A stretch of DNA of 64,000 nt from Physella acuta (GCF_028476545.1 NW_026732663.1:176001-240000); one strand, 5' to 3'. Numbered from the stretch's first letter, positions 47,601 to 61,825 are shown. Notes: generated by a model from the letters alone, not told the origin. Numbers and translations: made by a program.

Positions 47601-50600
47601 AAGTTTGAAAATATATTTTTTCTTTATAATTATCAATTGGACAATTGCAGAAGTAAAAAGATGATGTTTTGCTACAAACTAAACTCCACCCTACCCCACC
47701 CCACCATAATTTATAGCAGTGGTTTTTAACCTTGGTTCGTTCGAGCCCCTGGGATTTTGTAAGTCAGTCTCAGGGATTTTGACAGAACTATTAAAACTAT
47801 TTCAGTGAATGCGCATATGAAACTGATGGGGTCCAGTGCCTCTAAAAAGGTAAAGAACCACTGATCTATGGCAAGAGCTTGTCTATCGACGTACAAGCTA
47901 CAAAAGTACTCTTAAATTTATTATGTGCGACTTGTGGGCGTGTTATGGGGAAGGGGTAGGGAAAATATCTATTAAAATAGCGTGCATCGACAACCCCTAC
48001 AACTCATGGTTGTTTTGTTTCATAGTTACGTAGACATATATTGACCCATATTATATTATTATTTATTATCAATGTCCATTAAGTTTTATACCATAAAACT
48101 AACACTAACCGAGGATACTATGGACAAAGCTGCAAAAATCGAATCTTTTATTTACTTGACTTGTTTGAACTTATATCACATAAAAACTAGAGAAAATTAT
48201 TGCTTACAGTATGACTCAGATCAAGAATGGGAGTAAAGCGCATAATATAATTTTAATGCCCTCAACCTGTTCTCTGTCTGCACCCATAAAATGACACATC
48301 CATACATATATATATGTACTAGCCGTCCCGACCAGGCCCTGCACTGGCCTCTGTGAAAATCGTATAGGTAAAGAACTGTGGCTTGTGTGTTTATTAAGCA
48401 ACATATACCCGGCATTGCTCGGGTTTAGGAAATTTATTACTGTTCCTATTAAATGTCTGTATGCAGATATGGACGTTTGAGAAAATCAAACATAACCCTA
48501 ACGGTAACTCTAAACCACACCGCACCAAAAACGAAACCCAAACATAAACGCAAACACAAATGCAAACACAAACGCAAACAAAAATATAAATGCAAACCCT
48601 AACGCAAAAACAAACGCAAACACAAACGCATCTTATCTGTAGTTTACTGTACCCATTAAAACGAACGCATTGTCTGACTCGTTTGGTCAATGTCCGAAAA
48701 GATTAAAATTGACAGGGAATCTTGTTCATTGGTCGGTTACTTCGCGAACAGGTGGGGATGTACTATACACAAACACACACTCAAACGCACACTCCATGAG
48801 AGATGAGACACAGATACTACAGCAAAGAATAAAAACACCGACTGAAAAATGAATTGAAGAATAATTTTAAATTGATAGTTGATAAATATTTGAAACATGC
48901 CGACGTTGAAATATTTTTATAATTAAATTTGAGAAGTGCGTCAAAAATGTCATATTTTTGTGTTGAAAGTTTTTCGATGTTTCAGAAATAGACGTATTGT
49001 ACTTGAAAGAAAGGAAAAGTTCGACAAGTGGATTGTCGTGACGTCAGTTTTCCAACCATCAAAACAGCTCAGGATCCTGGCTCAAATTCCTGGCTGGCGT
49101 TTGGTCGTTGTCGGTGATAGAAAGACCCCGTCAAACTGGAGGTAGGGAATGGTTCAATGACCTCTCTAAACTTGTTTTTTTTAAATATATTTTTCGTTGT
49201 ATCTGTTTCAAGGCACATTAAAACGTTAAGTCTAACGTTTTATTTTGATACTTATGGAGGTATTTAAGAAGAATCATCGATAAAACTCCGTGGTCGGATG
49301 ATAGAGCATACGACTTCTAACCCGACAATATCGAGCTCAAATTCCGGATTCTTGTCTGTAGAACGTCCCCCGAGTCTACTTAGCTCTGATGGGTAACTTA
49401 AGTGAAAAATTGGTGACTTGGCATAATGCTGACCATACTATCCTTTATGAGCCGACGGCACTGAAACTGGTGAACTCTGCACCGTAGACCGCCAGACCCA
49501 GAACAGAAATTTTTATTTAAAAAACACAAAGAAAATAGCCAGTTATAATTAGAACAACGCATTCAAATCATTCATACCAGACGATGAGGTAACAATGGTA
49601 GAAATTATGTTAAAAGAAAAGCAAATTATTTCGCCCCTCTATTCGTTTATCCTCGTCACCAGCAATATCCAGCTATTCTCTGTAAATCCAACACTAGTTC
49701 TTAACCACAGTTGTCTCTCTTTACTCTATTTTATAAGAATTGTCTCTCTTTACTCTATTTTACCACAATTGTCTCTCTTTACTCTAGTTTACAAGAGTTG
49801 TCTCTCTTTACTCTAGTTTACCAGAGTTGTCTCTCTTTACTCTAGTTTACCAGGCTGTGACTACCTAAGCCTGAACACACAGAAACACCTGGGATTTTCT
49901 CTAGCTTTCCACCTGCCTTTAGGAAGTTACGCCAGGAAGAACATTGGCTACCTGTATGCGATTCTAAATGGCGCCAAGTTTATCTATGAAACTGACGATG
50001 ACAACAGGTTAACGTACATAATATACTAAATTAAATGTAGACGTTTTTTTTTGTTAATATATATGTTTCAAAGCTTAACATTGAGTATGTGGCACAATCA
50101 CCGTACTAAGTAGGCTCCATAGCTCTGAGAAAAGCAACGTAAAAAATATATTAATATGATAGCAAAATAATTGAATTATCTTACCTATACTTTGAAAATG
50201 AGCATTTCTTTCAGACTTTAAATTGTATAATATATTGTTAATTTATTATTATTTTTATAACAATAATTAACTATTCTCCTACAAAAATATCCGAAATCGT
50301 CCTACATCTATTAAACCTTAATCAAGGCATTTGACATTTCAGTCCGGAAGACAACCTCAATGGATTTGTTCTAACTCCTAGCATGTCTGGACTCATGTTT
50401 GTTGGGAACAATGTCTTTAATCCGTACACCCATTTTGGGCAGTCGACTCTATGGCCTAGAGGTTACCCACTCTCTCACATAGGCAAAAAACAGAATCGTC
50501 AGTACAAGTGAGATAACATATATTTTATGTTAGCACAATCACACAGTACAGAATACAAAATAAATAGTGTAGTTATATTCTATGTGTAAGAACTTAATGG

Positions 50601-52024
50601 TCAAACATGCTGAGGTTTGAAATATATATATATGGTGACAGGACAAATGATCTCAGGACAAATGATCTCAGACAAAATATCTCAGACAAAATATCTCACG
50701 GACAAATGATCTCAGGACAAATTATCCCAGGACAAATGATCTCAAGGACAAATGATCTCGCGGACAAAAGATACCAGGACAAAATATATCAGGACAAATG
50801 ATATCATGGACAAATGATCTCAGACAAAATATCTCAGACAAAATATCTCACAGCAAAATTTTAAAAGTGTATTGGATAATTTAAGTTGATCTGAACATTT
50901 TTTTTATTGACTGCCATATGGCTTTGTTTACTATGTTTAATATTGTTTATAGGCCTATACAATAATTGTAAAAAATGTTTGCCGTATAAATTTGCCATAT
51001 TGTACTAAGCATTTTAAAATTAAGATTACTTATATAGTATGCGAAGATTAAAGAATTTGTTTCGATAGACAGCGTATGTGTGCTTGACAAACATGAGACA
51101 ATCCTACGTCGTGAGGTGGACGAAACTAGATCAAAGGGAATGAAATAACAAAAAAGACACACTTGGAATCAAGGTGGCCACCAGCATTGATGGCAGAGAC
51201 ATGCCTTATTTGAAAGACATCCGCCCTCCATGGACAATACAACTAGCACCCAAAGTCAATTGTTATGCGTCAGTCACACCTTAGTGATCAGGTGACAAAT
51301 GCTTATTTAAACGACAGCGGTCATCGCGAAGCGAAGTTTGTCGTAGCGTACATGCATACAAAGCATTATTAGTGGTGATTACTCAGCTAAGGCCTCTTTC
51401 GTTACCTCGCAGATAGAGTATAGGGCATTAGTTTCTAATGAATTTCTGTTTATAAAAGCCATAAGTAGAGCAGCAGGCAAAGAGATTTGGAAATGTCAAG
51501 TAAGAACATGTAGGCTACAGCGAAAGTTCACACAATACATGATCACATAGTATTGGAAATGTGTGATCATAACGATGTACCTGCCAGCAAAGTAACCTAA
51601 ACTTTATTTTTGTCTTGATGATGCAGTAAAAACAACAGTTTTAAGTTACGAACCTGAAGACCCATTCACATTTGTTTGTTAAGTTTAACAAGTTTATTTT
51701 ATACCAATCAATTATTATGCGTAAAAAGAGTAAACAAAACCATATTGACAGTCAATAAAAAGAAGTCAAATCAACTACAATCATCGTACATACTATTAAA
51801 ATTTAGCTGTGAGATATTTTGTCTGAGACATTTTGTCTGAGATCATTTGTCTATGATATCATATGTCCTGATATATTTTGTCCTGGTATCTTTTGTCCGT
51901 GAGATCATTTGTCCTTGAGATCATTTGTCCTGAGATCATTTGTCCTGAGATCATTTGTCCGTGAGATATTTTGTCTGAGATATTTTGTCTGAGATCATTT
52001 GTCCTGAGATCATTTGTCATGGAA

Positions 52025-52123
<99 letters not shown>

Positions 52124-54055
52124 ATGTTAGACAATTGTCTTTTAATAATTGAGGTCATTGGGCCACCTCAGTTGATTTTCTAATAATCGTTTTGCCATTC
52201 TTCTCGGTTTTCAGCAGCTCTAAGTATTTCTTTAACGTCAGCACAGTTTACTACTTTTACTACCTGAAATTGTCGTTAAAAATAAAACTTTGCAAATTTT
52301 GTTAGCTTCGTTAACTATTTACTGCTTGAGAAATGTATTAATCGTCAGCTTAATTCTCTCTGTAGAGTCGGCAGCAGATGGGACACGCCTACAATACAAC
52401 AAGGTTTAGTCAACGGAGACCCAGACATGGACGCTATTTTTAGATTGTCTAGAAAACCCGAGTCAACAATCCTTAACGTGACCTTTGACCCTCTAGCCCC
52501 GCCAGTGATTTTACCCGAGGGTGTGTTCAGCCCCTTCAACTCCCAAAACACCCTGTTCCACCACGCCGCCTTCTGGGCTCTGTTTATCCCGACCACAACC
52601 ACATTCCGTGTCTGCGACATCTGGCGCGGCTACTGGGCCCAGAGGCTCATGTGGGAGGTTGGAGGCAGGCTGGCATTTTTCCCGGCCAACGCCTTCCAGG
52701 AACGAAACTCACATTCGTACCTCGAGGACGCTGGGCAGGAGAAGGACATGTACTTCCACACAGAAGAACTGCTGCTGTTTCTGAGGAACTGGTCCTGTGA
52801 GGAGAGTTTCTCTTTTTTTCAGTGTGTGCTCAAGTTGACCTCAGACATGTCTGAACGTAACTTTTGGAAACACGATGACGTCAAGATGGTTAAACTTTGG
52901 TTGCAGGACCTACAGTCTATTGGCTACCCCGAACCTACGCGTGTACAATTTAGTCTGACTCTGTCAAATGACGACCGTGGTTCGCCTTACAAAACAGAAG
53001 AGCGTAGTTTTTTCACTCAGCATGCGGGAGAAAATGAATCCGCCTTAAATAACGTTCTATATTCACCATTAGAACAGCCTGCGCCAACATTTAATCTAGA
53101 TTCAACTAATAAAAACAGGTTCATATTGAAAGTGGATAAAATCTTGTCAATGTGCGAAGATTTGAAGAATATTTCTCTGAATAAAGCGTTTTTAGGCGAA
53201 ACAAAAAACGCATCATTTTTCTCTGATATCCTGCTGATCATAGTTTTCAACTTTCCCCACTACAGCAATGTCAAACATCTCGACGCTATCCACAGTCTTT
53301 TATTTCCATACATCGTGTACTGTGGGGATAACCAAACCAAGTTCCAACAGGAGTCGGGAGATTTGGGCAGAACTTTAACTTTTATCGAGGTCGCAGTTAA
53401 CAGTGGCTACGATGGCTACATGTGTGCTGTCAAGGCTATGGAGATGGGGTACAAGGTCAAAGGTTATTTAATAGCTGGTGACGATGTTCTCTTTAAACCA
53501 TGGTCCCTGTTGGAGTTAAACAAATCCCATGCCGGTGTAACGTTTAACCAAGTAGGTTTATTGAATATATCAGAACCACAAAGCTCTTGGTATTGGTGGA
53601 ATATGACCACAGGCAGAGATTCTTATTTAAAATCTATAGAAGATTTGAAACAATCAAACGTTCCTTCGAATGTGAAGAGTTTCGTCGAGTTTCAAAGAAC
53701 CACACTCACTCACACAAAGTCTAGTGCGTTCGCGGCATGGGGAATGAGCGATTTTTATTACATCCCAACTGCCCTGAGATCATCTGCTGTTTGGTACTTC
53801 AGTAAACTCTACCAGCATCACCTATTTCTTGAAATGGCGGTACCATTCGTGATGTGTGGGTTGGAAAGTAAAGATAAAATGTTCGAACTTGCAGGGCTCA
53901 GCGTGTGGGGCGAAGAAAGAAACAAGATTGACAGCTTTTACCAAAAGATTAAGTTATATATGCACCCAGCGAAATTATCACAGACTAATATTGTTTCGGT
54001 ATATTGCAAGGATTATTTTCCTGAATTTTTTCAAAAAATGTTTTCAAGCAAATAA
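44625..54055 (+). CDS. DUF288 / STELLO-like glycosyltransferase-family protein, complete copy
   Basis: Coding exons, all in phase: 44625-44767, 48986-49141, 49846-50007, 50343-50507, 52366-54055. About 771 residues, like plant STELLO proteins (about 765), which are Golgi type II proteins with a glycosyltransferase-like domain. Residues 9-27 form the signal anchor ([16 protein letters not shown]). DUF288 hallmarks follow: [67 protein letters not shown] then YETDDDN (acidic DxD-like, about residues 148-153), and [20 protein letters not shown]. The C-terminal part has [13 protein letters not shown] (about residue 580). Exon 3 must start at 49846 (ctag|TTTACCAGGC): the next AG, at 49853, would give an immediate stop. 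The substrate in animals is not known to me. Intron 1 (4.2 kb) is full of repeats. Confidence 0.9.
44801..45465. mobile_element. Inverted-repeat element, family J, second copy
   Basis: TTAGCGCAATTTCC at the left and GGAAATTGCGCTTAA at the right; interior as in 13579-14073. This copy has about 170 bp more near its right end (CACGCGTCATCACGTTCAAT and a further CACGTTC repeat). It begins 33 bp after the exon 1 donor of the STELLO-like gene. Confidence 0.75.
45500..45716 (+). mobile_element. tRNA-derived SINE
   Basis: Head GATAGCGTGGTCGGATGCTA (A-box-like) and CGAGTTCGAAACTTGG (B-box-like), then the family body with GACTTACGTTAGGGTATGGG and GACATAGTGTTGACCACACT. Best copy in the window. It is followed directly by a family C MITE. 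Confidence 0.75.
45717..46128. mobile_element. Inverted-repeat MITE, family C
   Basis: Starts GGGGTCGTTCATAAATGACG and ends with ACGTGACGTCATTTATGGGT then GATCCCT. Interior matches 7683-8100. Confidence 0.8.
46488..46643. mobile_element. hAT-type MITE, family B, complete
   Basis: Perfect 8-bp target duplication GTCCCGCC (46480-46487 and 46644-46651). Ends CAGAGTTTCTTC and GGAAGAAACACTG. Orientation opposite to the copy at 42318. Confidence 0.9.
46770..47080 (+). mobile_element. Decayed relative of family D
   Basis: Contains TTTTGAGCGATTTCCGGTAA followed by CCGGAAATAGTA, and a second GATTTCCGGTAACGGTAAGT block. This is the repeated core of family D, but the ends are not recognisable. Confidence 0.4.
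47713..47869. mobile_element. hAT MITE in STELLO-like intron 1
   Basis: Ends CAGTGGTTTTTAACC and GGTAAAGAACCACTG. Flanks ATTTATAG and ATCTATGG may be a worn 8-bp target duplication. 157 bp, non-coding. Confidence 0.75.
48515..48635. repeat. CAAACG/CAAACA hexamer array
   Basis: About 20 imperfect hexamers (GCAAACACAAACGCAAAC). It lies just outside the inverted duplication that begins at 48700. Confidence 0.85.
49287..49500 (+). mobile_element. tRNA-derived SINE in plus-copy intron 2
   Basis: Head CTCCGTGGTCGGATGATAGA and ATCGAGCTCAAATTCCGG, body with ACTTGGCATAATGCTGACCA. Absent from the corresponding minus-copy intron (59947-60400). Confidence 0.75.
49703..49853 (+). repeat. 29-bp array of the exon 3 acceptor, plus copy
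   Basis: About five units of 24-29 bp, each AGTTGTCTCTCTTTACTCTAG then TTTACCAG. The last unit supplies the pyrimidine tract and acceptor of exon 3 (CTCTCTTTACTCTAG|TTTACCAG, exon from 49846). Thus every well-preserved unit is a copy of polypyrimidine tract, AG and the first eight exon bases. 29 is not a multiple of three, so upstream acceptors would shift the frame. Confidence 0.9.
50633..52026. mobile_element. Foldback-type element with repeat-built inverted arms
   Basis: Left arm 50633-50861 is made of GACAAATGATCTCAG and GACAAAATATCTCAG units in tandem; right arm 51807-52026 is its reverse complement, unit for unit. About 950 bp lie between without coding capacity. Flanks are TA repeats on both sides, so insertion was into (TA)n. 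Known foldback elements have such modular inverted arms. Absent from the paralogous intron at 58832-59246. Confidence 0.8.
52027..52121. repeat. (TA)n microsatellite
   Basis: About 95 bp of TA dinucleotides next to the foldback element. The minus paralog has a shorter (TA)n at the matching place (about 59079-59130). Confidence 0.95.
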
Positions 54056-54158
54056 GACGTCATTCTCGATGGTAAAAATGGTTACTGAAAAAGCATTATA
54101 TGAAAAAGGAATTGTTTTTAAAATAACTAAGCTGAGAATTATCTGAAATTATGTACTA

Positions 54159-54164
54159 AATAAA
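54159..54164 (+). terminator. Poly(A) signal of the plus STELLO-like copy
   Basis: AATAAA in TACTAAATAAATTC, about 104 bases after the TAA stop at 54053-54055. It is the first canonical hexamer downstream. Confidence 0.65.
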
Positions 54165-54266
54165 TTCAATAATTCATCTTGATTATACTGTTATTTTGCT
54201 TTAATTACAAACTTCTTTTAGTTCTATTGATAAGCTCATTACTCTAAACTCACTCCAACATAAAAG

Positions 54267-54655
54267 AGGTCGTCAATAAATGACGTCACACTCGTAGGGG
54301 GGAGGGGGTCCGTATTTTTGTGACGGTGTTTGATGAGGGGGAAGGGGGGGGGGGGGGGTCAGATGGTGCGATGTCCCACTTTTGCATTATAAAAAAGCAA
54401 TGTTAGAAAATTGAATTTTAGCTGTTTTAGAAAACTGGTTTAATAAATTGCAATAGGAATTGATTAAAATACTCTATTTCGACAGATTTCAGACACGATT
54501 TTGGAAACATATCAATGTTTTAGGAAAAATTCATCTGCAATTTTGAGGAGGGTTGTAGGCTGAAGTGTGACGTCATTTTAGGGGGGGGGGGGCTAGCTTT
54601 TTGTGACGAGGGGAGGAGGAGGTAAAAATCGTCAAAAAAGGTCTGACGTCATGAC
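54267..54655. mobile_element. Inverted-repeat MITE, family C
   Basis: Starts AGGTCGTCAATAAATGACGT and ends GTCTGACGTCATGACCCC. Interior as in 7683 and 45717, with long G runs. Lies 210 bp after the plus-copy stop codon. Confidence 0.75.
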
Positions 54656-54671
54656 CCCAAAGAAGAAATAA

Positions 54672-55200
54672 AGCTGGAGTGATCTCCCCTAAACATTCTC
54701 GAATATTCTCATTTAACACTACGGGGGATGGCAACTCGGAATATAGACATGATTTTTAATCCATTTTTAATTGCTTAAACTTTTAAAAATAAAATAGAAT
54801 CTCATAGAAAAAAAAAGAATTGCGCACCATGTGAACGGTAAACAAGATCTGTATAATACTGCGGAATAATAGTACTTTATAAATTTATATTCGTTTTATT
54901 TTTTTGCGAAAGCGGAAATCGCGTAAATTACTACTTCCGGTCAACGGAAATTACTCAAAATTTGACGGAAGGCAGAGAATTTTATCTCCTTAATTACGTG
55001 TGAAATTTCATATATCTAGCAGAAACAGTACTCAGGGTATAAGCTTTTGAAAATTGAAAGTAGAATAAGTTTTACTTCCGGCTGAAAAGTTGATACAGAT
55101 ATAACACTTACATAAGAAAGTTCATCCACCTAGCTGTAACGGTACTCAAGTTATCATGTTCACACACATACACACACACACACAGACACACATTTGACTT
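54672..55200 (-). mobile_element. Family D element, reverse orientation, 5'-truncated
   Basis: Reverse complement of the family D order: GATCTCCCCTAAACATTCTC first, then TTCCGGTCAACGGAAATTAC, then GTACTCAAGTTATCATGTTC and a CA repeat. The ACTTTCTCG end is missing. Confidence 0.75.
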
Positions 55201-57141
<1,941 letters not shown>

Positions 57142-59074
57142 CTACTTAATGCCAAACATCTTCTCAAGTAATTCAGGAAAATAATCCTTGCAATATCCTG
57201 AAACAATCTTAGTCTGAGATAACTTCGCTGGGTGTATATATAATTTAATCTTTTGGTAAAAGCTGTCAATCTTGTTTCTTTCTTCGCCCCACACGCTGAG
57301 CCCTGCAATTTCGAACATTTTATCTTTACTTTCCAACCCACACATCACGAATGGTACCGCCATTTCAAGAAATAGATGATGCTGGTAGAGTTTACTGAAG
57401 TACCAAACAGCAGAGGATCTCAGGGCAGTTGGGATGTAATAAAAATCGCTCATTCCAAATGGCGCGAAAGCACTAGACTTTGTGTGAGTGAGTGTGGTTC
57501 TTTGAAACTCGCTGTAATTCTTCACGTCCGAAGGAAAAATTGAGTTTTTCAAATCTTCTACCGATTTTAAATAAGAATCTCTCCCTATGTTCATATTCCA
57601 CCAAGACCAAGCGTTTTTTGGTTCTGATATATTCAATAAGCCTACTTGGTTAAACGTTACACCTCCATGGGATTTGTTTAACTCCAACAGGGACCAGGGT
57701 TTAAAGAGAACGTCGTCACCAGCTATTAAATAACCTTTGACCTTGTACCCCATCTGCATAGCCTTGACAGCACACATGTAGCCGTCATAGCCTCTGTTAA
57801 CTGCGACCTCGATAAAAGTTAAAGTTCTGCCCAGATCTCCCGACTCCTGTTGGAAGTTGGTTTGGTTATCCCCGCAGTACACGATGTATGGAAATAAAAG
57901 ACTGTGGATAGTGTCTAGATGTTTGACATTGCTGTAGTGGGGAAAGTTGAAAACTATGATAAGCAGGATATCAGAGAAAAATGTCGCGTTTTTTGTTTCA
58001 CCTAAATACGATTTGGTCAGAGAAATATTCTTTAAATCTCCGCACATTGACAGTACTTTATCAACTTTCAATATGAACCTGTTTTTATTAGTTGAATCTA
58101 GATTAAATGTTGGCGCAGGCTGTTCTAATGGTGAATATAGAACGTTATTTAAGGCGGATTCATTTTCTCCCGCATGCTGAGTGAAAAAACTACGCTCTTC
58201 TGTTTTGTAAGGCGAACCACGGTCGTCATTTGACAGAGTCAGACTAAATTGTACACGCGTAGGTTCGGGGTAGCCAATAGACTGTAGGTCCTGCAACCAA
58301 AGTTTAACCATCTTGACGTCATCGTGTTTCCAAAAGTTACGTTCAGACATGTCTGAGGTCAACTTGAGCACACACTGAAAAAAAGAGAAACTCTCCTCAC
58401 AGGACCAGTTCCTCAGAAACAGCAGCAGTTCTTCTGTGTGGAAGTACATGTCCTTCTCCTGCCCAGCGTCCGCGAGGTACGAATGTGAGTTTCGTTCCTG
58501 GAAGGCGTTGGCCGGGAAAAATGCCAGCCTGCCTCCAACCTCCCACATGAGCCTCTGGGCCCAGTAGCCGCGCCAGATGTCGCAGACACGGAATGTGGTT
58601 GTGGTCGGGATAAACAGAGCCCAGAAGGCGGCGTGGTGGAACAGGGTGTTTTGTGAGTTGAAGGGGCTAAACACACCCTCGGGTAAAATCACTGGTGGGG
58701 CTAGAGGGTCAAAGGTCACGTTAAGGATGGTTGACTCGGGTTTTCTAGACAATCTAAAAATAGCGTCCATGTCTGGGTCTCCGTTGACTAAACCTTGTTG
58801 TATTGTGGGCGTGTCCCATCTGCTGCCGAATCTACAGAGGGAATTAAGCTGACGATTAATACATTTCTCAAGAAGTTATCAGTTAACAAATCTTACAAAA
58901 TTTCCAAAGTTTTATTTTTAACGACAATTTCAGGTAGTAAAAGAAATGGACTTGGCTGCCACTTGCAGAAATACTTAGAGCTGCTAAAAACTGAGAAGAA
59001 TGGCAAAACGATTATTAGAAAATCAACTGAGGTGCCCCAATGACCTCAATTATTAAAATACAATTGACTAACAT

Positions 59075-59134
<60 letters not shown>

Positions 59135-60556
59135 AAACCTCAGTATATTTGACCATTAAGTTGTTATTATACATCAAATATAACTACACTATTTATTTTG
59201 TATTCTTTACTGTGTGATTGTGCAAAAAAAATATTTGTTATCTCACTTGTACTGACGATTCTGTTTTTTGCCTATGTGAGAGAGTGGGTAACCTCTAGGC
59301 CATAGAGTCGACTGGCCAAAATGGGTGTACGGGTTAAAGACATTGTTCCCAGCAAACATGAGTCCAGACATGCTAGGAGTTAGAACAAATCCTTCTAGGT
59401 TGTCTTCTGGCCTGAAATGACACACGCCGTTTGTTATATCATTAAATGATGTCAAGCTTACAATACCATTTCGACTTTATTTACTTTACTTAAAATATAA
59501 TTATTTTTAGAAATGCAAAACATAGACAGCGTTTAACAGTAAACATTTTTTTCAATTAAAAAAAAACAATCATAATAATGGACTTTTAAATACATTTTAA
59601 AATAAATAGATTAAAATAAGTTAACATTGGTAAAAATATATCGGCCGCTCATAAAATCTCTTCCTCATTTTAGGTGCTAATTATTTTCAAATAGAGCAAG
59701 ATTGTTTTATTAAATTTTATTTTCTTTGCTTTTAAAAGTTTACAATTATAAAAAAATTTAGATTATTTTTTTATTTAACGTCACCTGTTATCATCATCAG
59801 TTTCATAGATAAACTTGGCGCCGTTTAGTATCGCATACAAGTAACCAATGTTCTTTCTGGCGTAGCTTCCAAAAGTCAGGTGGTCAGTTAGAGAAAATCC
59901 CAGGTGTTTCTGTGTGTCCAGACTTAGATAGTCACAACCTGGTAAACTAGAGTAAAGAGAGAAAAAGTCTGGGAAACTAGAGCAAAGAGAGACAACTTTT
60001 GTAAACTAGGGCGAATAGAGACAAGTCTGGTAAACTAGAGTAAAGAGAGACAACTCTGGTAAAATAGAGTAAAGAGAGACAACTCTGGTAAACAAGAATA
60101 AAGAAAGACAAGCACGATAAAAACTCTTTTAAAAACTAGAACGAGAATACAACTGTGCAAAAAAAATTGTACTAAGAAAAAACTGTTGATCGTGATATCT
60201 AGAAAACAGAAAGACAAATAAGAAAACTAATTACAACTATATTTTCTGTAAATTTACATGTCATTTTCCAAAACAATCGAGTTCTAATACATTTTTTTTT
60301 AATTGTTTCAATATTTAATTATGTTACATGTTAACACTGTTTTTATGCTTTCAGTCTACTGCATCATAGGTGGAACTAAACAGTTAAGACAATTTCTCAC
60401 CTCCAGTTTGACGGGGTCTTTCTATCACCGACAACGACCAAACGCCAGCCAGGAATTTGAGCCAGTATCCTGAGCTGTTTTGATGGTTGGAAAACTGACG
60501 TCACGATAATCCATTTGTCGAACCTTTCTTTTCTATCAAGTACAATACGTCCATTT
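57142..60556 (-). CDS. DUF288 / STELLO-like paralog, exons 2-5, no exon 1
   Basis: Minus-strand exons 60401-60556, 59785-59946, 59247-59411 and 57142-58831 correspond one to one, with identical lengths (156, 162, 165 and about 1690), to plus-copy exons 2-5. All join in phase without a stop, giving at least 723 residues from NGRIVLDRKERFDKWIIVTS to ELLEKMFGIK. Hallmarks kept: [31 protein letters not shown] and [10 protein letters not shown]. Exon 1 with the signal anchor was not copied and no replacement is visible up to 64000. So it may use a new 5' exon, or be a 5'-less pseudogene whose frame has not yet decayed. The last exon is almost identical to the plus copy for its first 239 codons after the methionine and clearly diverged after. 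Confidence 0.85.
59939..60118 (-). repeat. Acceptor array before exon 3, minus copy
   Basis: Six or so units, read on the minus strand as TTGTCTCTCTTTACTCTAG then TTTACCAG, with variants (TTTCCCAG, TTTACAAA, ATTTTACC) and one 30-bp unit. As in the plus copy, the unit next to the exon is its real acceptor (exon from 59946). Unit number and sequence differ from the plus copy, so the array has changed independently since the duplication. Confidence 0.88.
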
Positions 60557-60846
60557 CTGAAACATCGAAAGAATTTCAACACAAAAATATGAGATTTTTG
60601 ACGCACTTCTCAAATTTAATTATAAAAATATTTAAACGTTGGCATGTTTCAAATATTTATCAACTATCAATTTAAAATTATTCTTCAATTCATTTTTCAG
60701 TTGGTGTTTTTATTCTTTGCTGTACAGCATCAGTGTATCACCTCTCATGGAGTGTGCGTTTGAGTGTGTGTGTTTGTGTATAGAACACCCCCACCTGTTC
60801 GCGAAGTGGCCGACCAATGAACAAGATTCTCTGTCAATTTTAATCT

Positions 60847-60907
60847 GTTTTGATGGTTGGAAAACTGACGTCACGACAATCCATTTGTCGAACTTTTCCT
60901 TTCTATG
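60847..60907 (-). pseudogene. Loose fragment of STELLO-like exon 2 at the duplication breakpoint
   Basis: Minus-strand [21 protein letters not shown], a 61-bp copy of the middle of exon 2, without either splice site. It starts at the base where the inverted duplication ends (60846/60847). It shares TTCGACAAATGG with the minus copy but GGATTGTCGTGACG and AGGAAAAG with the plus copy. Not functional as it stands. Confidence 0.85.
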
Positions 60908-61825
60908 AAATAAGTTTGTTTATTTTATACTAGCTATAAAAAATTTCTTTAGACTATCCGGAATCGGTCTGAAAAAAATGCTTTTTCTTTTTCGTACAAG
61001 GAATATAATGGGAGTATTGTAATTGTTCAAGATTTCGAATTAGAGACTGACAAATCTTAAATTTTTAAAACCATAGGAGAAAAAAAATTTAACCATAGTG
61101 TATGTGTGTGCGTTCGTATTGCGTGTGAGCGTATGCATATGAATGTGCACGTGTGTGTGTGTGTGTATTTTACTTCTACTATGCAGAAGTAGTACGTCAT
61201 TGTTTTATCGGTTTCTAAATAACCGACAATTTAAGTACAGTTTCAGTAAAATAGACGAATATATTAGTATTAGCAACCTGACAACTTTTAAGCGATGTCC
61301 GATAACCGGAAATGAAACTTTACTATTTTTTCGATTTCTCAACAACCTCCAGAAATTCCATAACAATCATTTATTCAAATATAACAATCCGCCACTCGAT
61401 TCGATTAAGGAAATTATCATTAGATGTCACCCCGCTCGTATGGTGTCATTCCGTCAGTTCTCTAAGCTATATATTTGCATGTGCTTGTTGCACGCAAATT
61501 ATATTGTGCTCATCACCGCGCGTTGCCGCGGTCTTAAAGGAAAGTCTGACGGCAAGTCACATGATAGTCCGGGGCAAAGGTTATCCATATTCTATCGCAC
61601 TCTTTAAAACGAACATATGCGCCTTAGCACTCACGGAAAAGCTCGGGGAGTCAAATAGTACAATGCGCCGGAGGACGAGTCTGATTGTTGACCATCGTGT
61701 CTTTAGTGTATAGCCTTTTTTAAAACGAACGTGGGCGCCATAATTCTCAAAGGGACGCCCGGGGAGCTTCGGGTCACGCCTTTTGAATTTTTAACGCTTA
61801 TTATATGCCAGATTAACGGATACTA
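60908..61825. other. No gene recognised; decayed repeats
   Basis: A GT run at about 61148-61168 and a family D relic (GCGATGTCCGATAACCGGAA, about 61200-61400). Two related segments at 61600-61650 and 61720-61760 (TTTAAAACGAAC followed by GCGCC) suggest another old repeat. No exon 1 for the minus STELLO-like copy was found here. Confidence 0.4.

Noticed and set aside
49854-50007. Exon 3 of the STELLO-like gene starting at the AG in TTTACCAG
   Set aside because: Joined to exon 2 (phase 2) this gives CTG TGA, an immediate stop. The AG eight bases upstream restores [10 protein letters not shown] in both paralogs.
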